A stretch of DNA of 64,000 bases from Bacteroidales bacterium. Lineage in GTDB: Bacteria; Bacteroidota; Bacteroidia; Bacteroidales; FEN-979. Position 1 is the first letter of the stretch. Each line of letters begins with the position of its first letter. The stretch spans positions 1 to 64,000 of the forward strand of contig JACZJJ010000022.1 of the NCBI GenBank assembly GCA_014860625.1, in the 5' to 3' direction. Position numbers and translations under genes: made by a program. Positions 28,557 to 38,200 of this stretch are shown here, piece by piece. The notes beneath the pieces are model-generated. The model was not told the origin of the DNA, did not search any database, and worked only from the letters and a program-made list of their open reading frames with translations.

Positions 28557-28910
28557 ATGGAATCTACGCGTCAGCAAAAAATCTCCAGACTCATTCAAAA
28601 AGACCTTGGAATCCTTTTTCAGCAACTCGGAAAGGATTTGTTCGAAGGTGCCATGATTACGGTCACCAAAGTCTATGTCTCCAAGGACCTCTCTGTAGCC
28701 AAAGTTTTTCTGAGCCTCTTCGCTACGAAAGACAAAGTGGCTCTGATGGAGAAAATTCACCATCACGTCAGGGAGATGCGCCACCTCCTGGCACAACGAA
28801 CCAAGCATCAGCTGCGGGTGGTGCCCGAACTGCACTTTCTGGAAGATGATTCCCTGGATTATATTGAAAACATTGATAACCTATTGCACGACCCTCATGA
28901 TAAACCCTGA
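28557..28910 (+). CDS. rbfA: Ribosome-binding factor A
   Basis: 'RQQKISRLIQKDLGILFQQ...MITVTKVYVSKDLSVAKVFLSLF...RVVPELHFLEDDSLDYIENIDNLL'. Confidence 0.92.
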   Translation: MESTRQQKISRLIQKDLGILFQQLGKDLFEGAMITVTKVYVSKDLSVAKVFLSLFATKDKVALMEKIHHHVREMRHLLAQRTKHQLRVVPELHFLEDDSLDYIENIDNLLHDPHDKP

Positions 28911-28911
28911 T

Positions 28912-28964
28912 GTAGAGACGGGGCATGCAATTCCCTGTACAGACGGGGCATGCCCCGTCTCTAC
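28912..28964. repeat. Second copy of the GACGGGGCATGC element: GTAGAGACGGGGCATGC + AGACGGGGCATGCCCCGTCTCTAC
   Basis: Contains the identical 20-bp palindrome of 9641-9660 (28941-28960) and an extended partial copy. Confidence 0.93.
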
Positions 28965-28985
28965 GGGATTAAACGACAAACGTAA

Positions 28986-29864
28986 ATGCAATACGATCCC
29001 ATAAAACGCTCCCTCGGCTCAATTTTCAACAGAACACCATGGCTGCGGATCCTCTTTTACCACTTGCTTGATCTTCTGCTGCTGCGCACATGGCATGTGA
29101 AAAAGGCACTGAGACAGTGGGGAAAGAAACAGGAAAAAGGCTCAGGGCACAGAGCTCAGGGCACAGAAACATCCAGTCATCCAGCAACCAGCGACCAGCA
29201 ACAAGCCTCCCGGATCCTCGACGCCGGCTCCGGCTTTGGACAATACAGTTACTTCCTCTCACGCATGAGCCGTAGCCTGATGGTTGATGCCGTGGATGTG
29301 AAGGAAGAGCAGATCGCCGACTGCAACCGGTTTTTTACATCCATCGGAAGATCCAATGTGCATTTCAGCGTTGCTGACCTGACAACATTCTCTAAACCAG
29401 CGACCTATGAACTGATCCTCTCCGTGGATGTGATGGAACACATTCTTGAAGATGAAGCCGTGTTCAGAAATTTTCACGCATCCCTGAAACCGGGAGGCAT
29501 GGTGTTGATATCGACTCCTTCCGACCAGGGCGGGTCTGACGTGCACGATCATGATGAAGAGGAGTCGTTTATTGATGAACATGTAAGGGATGGATACAAC
29601 ATACAAGAGATTCAGGAAAAACTGAAACGCGCCGGGTTCGGGAAGACCGAAGCGCACTTCACTTACGGAAAGCCGGGTCAAACTGGCTGGAGACTCTCGA
29701 TGAAGTATCCAATCAAGATGCTCAATGCCAGTAAACTCTTTTTCATCCTATTGCCGTTCTATTACCTGCTTACATTTCCATTTGCCCTGCTGTTCAATGC
29801 GTTTGATTTGTGGGGAAAGCATAAAACCGGGACAGGCCTGATTGTCAAAGCCTGGAAAGAGTGA
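28986..29864 (+). CDS. Class I SAM-dependent methyltransferase with repeat-encoded low-complexity insertion
   Basis: 'ILDAGSGFGQYSYFLSRM', 'SVDVMEHILEDEAVFRNFHASLKPGGMVLISTPS'; insertion KGSGHRAQGTETSSHPATSDQQQAS. Confidence 0.88.
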   Translation: MQYDPIKRSLGSIFNRTPWLRILFYHLLDLLLLRTWHVKKALRQWGKKQEKGSGHRAQGTETSSHPATSDQQQASRILDAGSGFGQYSYFLSRMSRSLMVDAVDVKEEQIADCNRFFTSIGRSNVHFSVADLTTFSKPATYELILSVDVMEHILEDEAVFRNFHASLKPGGMVLISTPSDQGGSDVHDHDEEESFIDEHVRDGYNIQEIQEKLKRAGFGKTEAHFTYGKPGQTGWRLSMKYPIKMLNASKLFFILLPFYYLLTFPFALLFNAFDLWGKHKTGTGLIVKAWKE

Positions 29865-29969
29865 GATAGTGAGCTCGTGAAATGGTGAACCGGAGCGAAG
29901 CGAAGCTCGGCGGAGCCAAATGGTGAAAGTCTGGATTTTATTTCGTATTTCGTAATTCGTAATTCTTAA
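29860..29969 (+). repeat. Octamers (GTGAGATA-GTGAGCTC-GTGAAATG-GTGAA), 28-bp element CCGGAGCGAAGCGAAGCTCGGCGGAGCC (29890-29917) between AAATGGTGAA direct repeats, then heptamers ATTTCGT-ATTTCGT-AATTCGT-AATTCTT
   Basis: Direct reading. Confidence 0.9.
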
Positions 29970-31205
29970 TTGAATATTTCCTTCTACATAGCCCGTCGTT
30001 ACTTCAAATCCAAGAAGTCGCACAATGTCATCAATATCATTTCAATGATATCGGTAGCCGGGGTTACCATCGGTACCATGGCGCTGATCGTAGTTCTGTC
30101 GGTATTTAATGGGTTTGAACAACTGGTGGTCTCACTCTTCAACTCCTTCAATCCCGACCTTGTTATTACCCTGCGGGAAGGCAAGAATTTTCCCGCAACA
30201 GATATCCCTCAAAACCTTCTGAGAGAGATGCCGGGAGTTCTCAACCTGACTGAGGTGCTCGAAGAGAACGCACTGATGAAATACAAGGACAAACAGGCAA
30301 TCGTTACCCTGAAAGGGGTGGGGGAGGAGTACCAGCGGATGACAGGCGTGGATACCATGATGGCCGAAGGGAGGTTCCTGCTTCAGAGCGGGGATTACAA
30401 CTTTACTGTACTGGGCTATGGCGTGGCCTATTACCTGAATGCCAGTTTGCAAGACTATATCAACCCCATCACCATTTTTATCCCGTCCCGCACCCGGAAG
30501 ATCGGAGGATCCCTGGATCAGGCATTTAACCAGGAGATTATCTTCCCCACCGGATATTTCTCTATTCAACAGGAGTTTGATGTAAAATATGCCCTGATGC
30601 CGATCCGCTTTGTCAGGAAACTGCTCGACTATACCAACGATGTCACTGCCATCGAGATCCAACTGGCTGACGGGGCTGACAAGCGCAGGATTCAGCAACA
30701 GATCGAAGTAGCTGTAGGTGACAGATTCAGGGTGAAAAACAGGTTTCAGCAGCAGGAACTGTTGTATAACATCATGAAATCGGAGAAATATGCCATCTTC
30801 CTGATCCTGACCTTTATCCTTCTGCTGGCAACCTTCAATGTGGTGGGCTCTCTCTCCATGCTGATCCTCGATAAAAAGAAAGACATAGCGGTACTTCAAA
30901 GCATGGGTGCTACCATGAAGCTGATCAAACGCATCTTTTTGACAGAGGGGTTGATGATCTCAGGTATCGGCGCTCTTTCCGGAATGTTCCTGGGTGGCGT
31001 TCTCTGCTGGATCCAGCAAACATTCGGGCTCATCCGGATGGGCGGCCCCAACAGCACGTTTGTGGTGGACAGCTACCCCATTCAGATGCAACCACTTGAC
31101 TTCCTGCTTGTCTTTATTACAGTGATGCTGATCGGATACCTGGCGTCATGGTATCCTGTCTATAATATCCGGAAAATCAACACCACGCTGGTCAAGCTCG
31201 ATTGA
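29970..31205 (+). CDS. FtsX/LolE-family ABC transporter permease (lipoprotein-releasing type); TTG start
   Basis: 'FYIARRYFKSKKSHNVINIISMISVAGVTIGTMALIVVLSVFNGFEQLV', C-terminal MacB/FtsX transmembrane segments. Confidence 0.88.
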   Translation: MNISFYIARRYFKSKKSHNVINIISMISVAGVTIGTMALIVVLSVFNGFEQLVVSLFNSFNPDLVITLREGKNFPATDIPQNLLREMPGVLNLTEVLEENALMKYKDKQAIVTLKGVGEEYQRMTGVDTMMAEGRFLLQSGDYNFTVLGYGVAYYLNASLQDYINPITIFIPSRTRKIGGSLDQAFNQEIIFPTGYFSIQQEFDVKYALMPIRFVRKLLDYTNDVTAIEIQLADGADKRRIQQQIEVAVGDRFRVKNRFQQQELLYNIMKSEKYAIFLILTFILLLATFNVVGSLSMLILDKKKDIAVLQSMGATMKLIKRIFLTEGLMISGIGALSGMFLGGVLCWIQQTFGLIRMGGPNSTFVVDSYPIQMQPLDFLLVFITVMLIGYLASWYPVYNIRKINTTLVKLD

Positions 31206-31315
31206 CCACATACCATGCGAACCTCTTTCCGTTGATAAATGTTTGGCAATAAGACCGATTAATGACTTGATTTTATTAAATTTGTCCGTTGTAAAAACTC
31301 ACAAAACCTAACAGT

Positions 31316-34300
31316 ATGATGAAATTTGTACTCTCCCGTGTTGCCATTGCAATCTTCCTTTTCAGCTTTCCTGTTTTGATGATTGCAGGAGAAATTCAGG
31401 TTACCTCCGGGAAGACCGAACTTCGTATTACTACGAACAACTACCAGCAGATGACCTTTACCAGCGATGTATCTTCTCTGCTTTATCGCGATATCCAGAC
31501 CAAACTGGGTATTTTCACTGAGCTGTATGTTGCTGGCTATGGATACAGCAGCACCGTGGGAGATCCGAAACTTCCTGTAGCCAGGAAACTGATTGAGATC
31601 CCCATGAATTCAATCCCGGAGGTCACGGTAACCCATTCAGCGTATACCGACTACACACTAGCCGAACTTGGCATCACCTTCCCGGTAATTCCCCATCAGG
31701 AATCTGTGAGTAAAGCCATCACCGATCCGGAGGAGATCCCTTTTGTCATCAATACTGATTCATACCAGCTAAACGAATTCCTCGGCGCCCCGCTGGTTTC
31801 CCTTTCACCAGCAGGAACCATGCGTGCAGTGACAATTGCAAGTCTGGATATTGCCCCTGTTCAGTACAACCCTGTTACCGGAACTCTGCGAGTCTATCAG
31901 ACCATAGAAGCAACAGTCACCTTTTCCAATGGAAACGAACAAGGAAGTATTGAGCGGAAACAGGCTCTCTACTCACCCTTTTTTGAAAATGCATACGGCC
32001 AGCTGGCTAACTATAAGCCCCTTTCGGATGAGTTGATCATCACCGAACCGGTTACTTACATCATTGTCTCCGATCCGATGTTTGAAGATGCGCTGCAGCC
32101 TTTCATCGAATGGAAGACCCGAAAAGGATTTAAGGTTGTGGAGGCTTATACGGATAATCCTGCCGTTGGCACTACCACCACAGCGATAAAAGCTTACCTG
32201 CAGAATTTCTACAACAATCCCCCTTCCGGATACGAAGCTCAAAGCTTTGTTCTGATTGTTGGCGACGTTGCCCAGGTTCCTACTTTTACCGGAACTTCCG
32301 GAAGTCACCCTACTGATCTTTATTACTTCGAATATACAGGGGATAAGATTCCCGAATGTTATTACGGGCGCTTTTCAGCAAATAACCTGACTCAGCTGCA
32401 ACCACAGATAGATAAGACCCTCGAGTACGAACAGTACCTCTTCCCCGATGAGTCTTTCCTTGGTGAAGTGGTTATGGCAGCCGGTGCCGATGCCACGTTT
32501 GGTCCCCTTCATGGGAATGGCCAGATCAATTACGGAACGAACAATTACTTTAATACAGCCCATGGTATCCTCTCCTACACGTACCTCCAGCCTGAGCCTT
32601 CGGGAGGAAACTACTCCAACCTGATCAAGGGGAATGTCTCCGCTGGCGTTGCCTATGCCAACTATACCGCACATTGCAGCGAGCAGGGGTGGGCTGACCC
32701 TTCATTTAAAATATCCGATATTCCCAACCTGCAGAACAATCATAAGTATTGCCTGATGGTTGGCAACTGTTGTCTCAGTAACCGGTTCAACACCAACTGT
32801 TTCGGAGAAGAACAACTGCGGGCAGCAGGGAAGGGAGCTCTCGGCTACATCGGAGGAAGCAACAACACCTACTGGGATGAAGATTACTGGTGGGGCGTTG
32901 GATTTCAAGCGGTCTCATCCACAGGGCCCTCTTACAATTCCGATCACCTGGGAGCATATGATGTGACCTTTCACGACCATGGCGAAGCGATTGACGATTG
33001 GTTTGTGACACAGGGACAGATGGTTGTTGGCGGGAATCTTGCCGTGCAGCAATCGAATTCGGGAATGAAAACCTATTACTGGGAGATCTACCACCTGATG
33101 GGAGACCCTTCACTGATGGTCTACATGTCGATTCCCCCTCAACTGACAGCTACCTACATGGATCCAATCCTGGTAGGAACCACTACCCTGAACATCACCA
33201 CAGAACCTTATGCCTACATTGGGTTATCAGAGAATGGGAATACCCTCGTCTCTTGCGCCTGCGCAGATGCCGCAGGAGCAGCAACGCTGACATTTGCCGC
33301 TCAGACGAACCCGGGATACCTCGGACTTGTGATCACGAAACAGAATTTTAAACCGCTGATTGATTCCATCCAGGTCATTCCGGCAACAGGCCCCTACCTG
33401 AATCTTTCCTCATTCACTGTGAATGATTCCGTAGGTGGAAATAACAACAACAATGCCGACTTCAGTGAAACCATCACCCTCGATCTGAGTGTTACAAACC
33501 TTGGGATAGCTACGGCATACAATGTGTCCGCCACACTTACCACGACCGATACCAATATAGTGGTAACGGATAACTCCTGCACCATCGATTCGGTTGCAGC
33601 CGGAGCGACCGTCACCTGTTACGATGCCTTTGCAATGACTGTAAACGACTTTGTGGTTGATCAGCATGTAGTTGCAGGGGAGATTCTTTTCGACGACGGA
33701 ACCGATAGCTGGACCTCCGACCTGATGCTAACGCTGAATGCACCTCTGTTGATGGTTTACAACATGACCATTTCCGACCCTGCACCGGGAGGAAATAACA
33801 ATGGAGTTCTCGACCCGGGTGAGAATGTCATCCTTTCCGTTGCTACCAGGAATATCGGGCACGCCGGAGTTGGAAATGGCTTTGGGCACCTGGTCGTCCA
33901 GATTCCTTCAAGTCCCTTTATCATCGTGAACAATCCCAATACGCTTATTGGCAACCTGCCGGTCAATACGATTGTCAATGTAGATTTCCCGGCCATAACC
34001 AATGGGATCACCCCAATCGGGACGATGGTAGGTCTGGACTTTAGCGAAACTGCCGGACCCCTGAATCAGTTTGCTGCACAGAAAACCTTCGAGCTTGAAA
34101 TTGGGGCAGCCCCGATTTACCTGATGCAGAACGGCTCTAAAACTTCTTGTAATGCAAAGTTTTACGATTCCGGAAATTCGAATATGAACTACAACAACAA
34201 CGAAAACTTCACACTCACTTTCTATCCGGGAACGCCAGGCTCATTTATTGAAGCTGATTTTTTAGAGTTTGACGTAGAACCACAGACAAATTGCAATTAT

Positions 34301-35224
34301 GACTACATGACGATCTACAATGGCGATGATATTTTCGCTCCCGTAATCGGCACATACTGCGGAACAGACTCACCTGGTGCGGTGGAGTCAACTTCGCCGG
34401 ATGGAGCTCTCACCTTCAAGTTCCATTCCGACTATGCCGACACCTTTTCTGGATGGGAAGCAAATATCAGCTGTGCAGGAGGCCCGCTTGGGATGACTGC
34501 CAATGCCTTCCCTTCATCTGTTTGCAAGGGTTCAACTAGCCGTTTGTCAGTGATTCCTTCGGGTGGATCGGGAACCTACACCTACCTGTGGACACCTGCA
34601 ACCTATCTGGATGATCCTGCAAGTCAGTTCCCCTATTGCACACCCGATGCCGATATCACATACACAGTTACGGTGGATGATGGAAGTGCAACACTCACTT
34701 CAGCTCCGGTTGAAGTCACGGTACTGGATATCCCTGATGCCCCTGTTGCCACACTGAACGGTTATACGCTGGAATCAAGTGTTGCCGATGGGAACCAGTG
34801 GTATTACAACGGAGCCATCATCCCTGGTGCCACACAACAAACCTACCTGCCTTCACTTTCGGGAGATTATTACGTAACCGTTGCCGACCAGGTTACAGGT
34901 TGCGAATCAGCCCCCTCCAATACAGTCGTATTCCTGTTCACTGCGGTCGACCATACTCAGGCACAGAGATTTGTTTCGGTCTATCCAAATCCGTTTACCG
35001 ACCAGCTCAACATTTCGTTTTTCCTCCCGGAAGCCTCCGGTTCTAACGTGATCCTTTCGGATGCCTTTGGAAGGGTAATCCGGGAGCTTGAGGATAAGAG
35101 CCTGCTGCAATCCGGCAAATACAACCTGGTTATGGATAGCGGAAACCTGAACCCGGGAATCTATTACTGCAGGATCCAGACAGATTCGTACACGGTGGTA
35201 CGGAAAGTTATTCTGACGAGATAA
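31316..35224 (+). CDS. Gingipain-family (C25) peptidase, Kgp-like, with CUB domain and T9SS tail
   Basis: 'ANYTAHCSEQGWADPSF', 'LMVGNCCLSNRFNTNCFGEEQL...YIGGSNNTYWDEDYWWGVG'; CUB-like 'CNAKFYDSGNSNMNY...FLEFDVEPQTNCNYDYMTIYNGDD'; tail 'VYPNPFTDQLNI...GIYYCRIQTDSYTVVRKVILTR'. Confidence 0.88.
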   Translation: MMKFVLSRVAIAIFLFSFPVLMIAGEIQVTSGKTELRITTNNYQQMTFTSDVSSLLYRDIQTKLGIFTELYVAGYGYSSTVGDPKLPVARKLIEIPMNSIPEVTVTHSAYTDYTLAELGITFPVIPHQESVSKAITDPEEIPFVINTDSYQLNEFLGAPLVSLSPAGTMRAVTIASLDIAPVQYNPVTGTLRVYQTIEATVTFSNGNEQGSIERKQALYSPFFENAYGQLANYKPLSDELIITEPVTYIIVSDPMFEDALQPFIEWKTRKGFKVVEAYTDNPAVGTTTTAIKAYLQNFYNNPPSGYEAQSFVLIVGDVAQVPTFTGTSGSHPTDLYYFEYTGDKIPECYYGRFSANNLTQLQPQIDKTLEYEQYLFPDESFLGEVVMAAGADATFGPLHGNGQINYGTNNYFNTAHGILSYTYLQPEPSGGNYSNLIKGNVSAGVAYANYTAHCSEQGWADPSFKISDIPNLQNNHKYCLMVGNCCLSNRFNTNCFGEEQLRAAGKGALGYIGGSNNTYWDEDYWWGVGFQAVSSTGPSYNSDHLGAYDVTFHDHGEAIDDWFVTQGQMVVGGNLAVQQSNSGMKTYYWEIYHLMGDPSLMVYMSIPPQLTATYMDPILVGTTTLNITTEPYAYIGLSENGNTLVSCACADAAGAATLTFAAQTNPGYLGLVITKQNFKPLIDSIQVIPATGPYLNLSSFTVNDSVGGNNNNNADFSETITLDLSVTNLGIATAYNVSATLTTTDTNIVVTDNSCTIDSVAAGATVTCYDAFAMTVNDFVVDQHVVAGEILFDDGTDSWTSDLMLTLNAPLLMVYNMTISDPAPGGNNNGVLDPGENVILSVATRNIGHAGVGNGFGHLVVQIPSSPFIIVNNPNTLIGNLPVNTIVNVDFPAITNGITPIGTMVGLDFSETAGPLNQFAAQKTFELEIGAAPIYLMQNGSKTSCNAKFYDSGNSNMNYNNNENFTLTFYPGTPGSFIEADFLEFDVEPQTNCNYDYMTIYNGDDIFAPVIGTYCGTDSPGAVESTSPDGALTFKFHSDYADTFSGWEANISCAGGPLGMTANAFPSSVCKGSTSRLSVIPSGGSGTYTYLWTPATYLDDPASQFPYCTPDADITYTVTVDDGSATLTSAPVEVTVLDIPDAPVATLNGYTLESSVADGNQWYYNGAIIPGATQQTYLPSLSGDYYVTVADQVTGCESAPSNTVVFLFTAVDHTQAQRFVSVYPNPFTDQLNISFFLPEASGSNVILSDAFGRVIRELEDKSLLQSGKYNLVMDSGNLNPGIYYCRIQTDSYTVVRKVILTR

Positions 35225-35261
35225 AACCAATCATCAAATAAAAACCAGAACCAAAACCAAC

Positions 35262-38200
35262 ATGAGACACATCTTCACAATGATCTTAGTACTGGCAATC
35301 AGCCTTGCCGGTATGAGCACAAACTGGGTTGATATCAAATCAAACAGCCCTGTGCCGGCAAAAATTACTCTTGTTAAATCAACGATCGAAAAGTCGACCA
35401 TCACCTTCACCCTGGAGGGATTTTTCCTGAATCCGGTGGAAACACCAAAAGGAATGGCTTTTATTCCTTCGGTTGAAGAGGGAACACCCTGGATGGAAGC
35501 AGGAGCTCCGGATCTTCAAAAGCTGACTTCAACCCTGGTTATCCCTGATCTTGCAGGCATGACAGCGAGGGTAATTGCTTCCAGCTTTACGGATTACCCA
35601 AATATCGAGATCGCTCCTTCCAAAGGAAACCTGCTTCGTAACGTTGATCCCGCATCCGTACCCTACACTTATGGAAATGCCTATGCAGCCAACAGGTTTT
35701 ATCCGGGAGATATTGTCTCCACCCGTGATCCTTTTATCGTCAGGGACCTTCGGGGACAGACCGTCCTGGTATCTCCTTTTCAGTATAATCCAGTCACCAA
35801 AGTCTTACGGGTATACAACGAGGTTACAGTCGAGCTGGTTAAAGAGAAGGATAATGGCATGAATCAGCTGATCAGGAAAGAGAGCGAAATCAAGATTCAT
35901 GAAGAGTGGGCACAGATCTACTCCAATGAGTTTCAGAACTTCGATGCAGTGAACTACACTCCGCTGGAAGAGTATGGAAATCTTCTGATTATCAGTTATG
36001 GGGCTTTCATGGATGCCATGCAGCCTTATGCCGACTGGAAAACTTCCATTGGCTTCCCCGTTGAGATGATAGATGTATCTACGATCGGAACAACTGCTGC
36101 TGCATTAAAAACCTACATTACTGACTACTACAATACAAATGGATTATCCTTTGTTCTGTTGGTTGGTGACATAGCCCAGATCCCTACAAACACAGGTGGA
36201 GGCCTTGGTGGTCCGTCCGATAATGCATACGGCTACATTTTAGGCAGCGACCATTACCAGGAGCTCCTTGTAGGTCGTTTCTCTGCCGAATCGGAAGCCA
36301 TGGTGGAGACACAGGTTACACGTACCCTGAACTATGAAATGGATCCCCAGTTACTTACTAACGACTGGTATACCAGCGTTATCGGAATTGGTTCGGACCA
36401 GGGCCCTGGTGACGACGGAGAATATGACTACCAGCACATCCGGAATATGCAGGATGACTGTTTGGGGTATACCTATACCCTGAACTATGAGCTCTTTGAC
36501 GGATCGCAGGGCGGTAATGATGCCCCGGGAAATCCAACCCCTTCCCAGGTTGCAGCCGATGTGAATGAAGGGGCCTCCCTCATTCTGTATTGTGGACACG
36601 GAAGTACTACTTCATGGGGAACCTCCGGGTTTAACAACAACAATGTCAACAGTCTTACCAACAATGATAAGCTTCCCTTTGTATGGTCGGTTGCCTGTGT
36701 GAACGGTGAGTTCATGAACGGAACCTGCTTCGCGGAAGCCTGGTTGCGCGCTACAAATAACGGCGAGCCGTCAGGAGCTGTTGCTTTCTTCGGCGCTACT
36801 ATCAACCAGAGCTGGAATCCCCCGATGGAGGGTGAAGATGAGATGGTGGACATCCTGGTTGAAAGCTATTCAAGCAATATCAAACGCACTTTCTCCGGAC
36901 TTTCCATCAATGGGTGTTTTAAAATGAATGATACCTACGGCTCCGGAGGAAATGACATGACTGATACCTGGGTCGTTTTTGGTGATCCAACCATTTTTGT
37001 TCGTACCGATAATCCCGGAACCATGACGGTGACTCATGATCCAACGCTGTTTGTAGGTTCTACTTCCCTATCGGTCTCCTGCAACGTAGACGGAGCCCGT
37101 GCCACGGCATCCATGAACGGCGAAATGCTCGCAACGGGAATTATTTCCGGCGGTAACATCGTACTTAATTTCCCTGCACTTCCCAATCCCACTGATACCG
37201 TTCGGTTGGTGGTGACTGCCTTTAATTATATTCCATACATTGCAGATATCCAGATCATCACACCAAATGGTCCATACATTCAATACATCAGCAATACGGT
37301 CAACGACCAGGCCTGGAACAACGACCAGCTCGTCGACTACGGAGAGGATATTTACCTCGGGGTTGCTGTCAAGAATCTGGGAGTGGAAGCCACATCCGAC
37401 CTTGTTGTTGGATTGACAACACCCAATCTTTACATCAATTTAACGGATAATACAGAAGATTATGGCATTGTTCTTCCCGGAGAAATAAAAGAGATGCCGG
37501 ATGGGTACTACTTCCATGTTTCAAGCAACATCTCTGATGGTACCAGCATCGAATTTGAGATGACGGGCGTTGATGGACTGGATAGCTGGACATCCAACTT
37601 CAGCATCATGGCTCATGCACCGAATCTTACTCTGAATAACTGCGTTGTTCTGGATCCCGGCGGGAATAACAACGGAAGAATGGATCCGGGCGAAGCGGTT
37701 GATCTCAATATCACCCTCGTCAATTATGGCTCCTCTGCGGCATATAGTGTATCAGGCGAACTCATTTCCATCAGTCCTTATGTGACGGTTGTATCCGATT
37801 CCAAGAGTTTTGGTGATATGGCATCCGGGGAGACAAGTTCACAAATCTATGGAGTCACAGTGGACCCAACGGCGCCGGAAGGACAATTGGCTCCATTTAT
37901 GCTGGAGATCACAGCCGATCGTGGTCTGGCAAAGGTTGTCACATTCAACCTGGTGATTGGCAAGACTCCTGTTCTTGTGATTGACATGGATGGAAATCAG
38001 AATTCAGGTTCAACAATTGTCGATGCCGTTTCCAATCTTGGCCTGATGTCAGATTATATCCAGTCTGTACCTGCAGATATGGCTGATTACACTTCAATAT
38101 TTGTTTGTCTTGGGATGTATCCCGATAAGCATGTTCTTTCCAGTACGGAAGGTACCCGTATGAAAAACTTCCTGGATAATGGAGGAAGAGCTTACATGGA

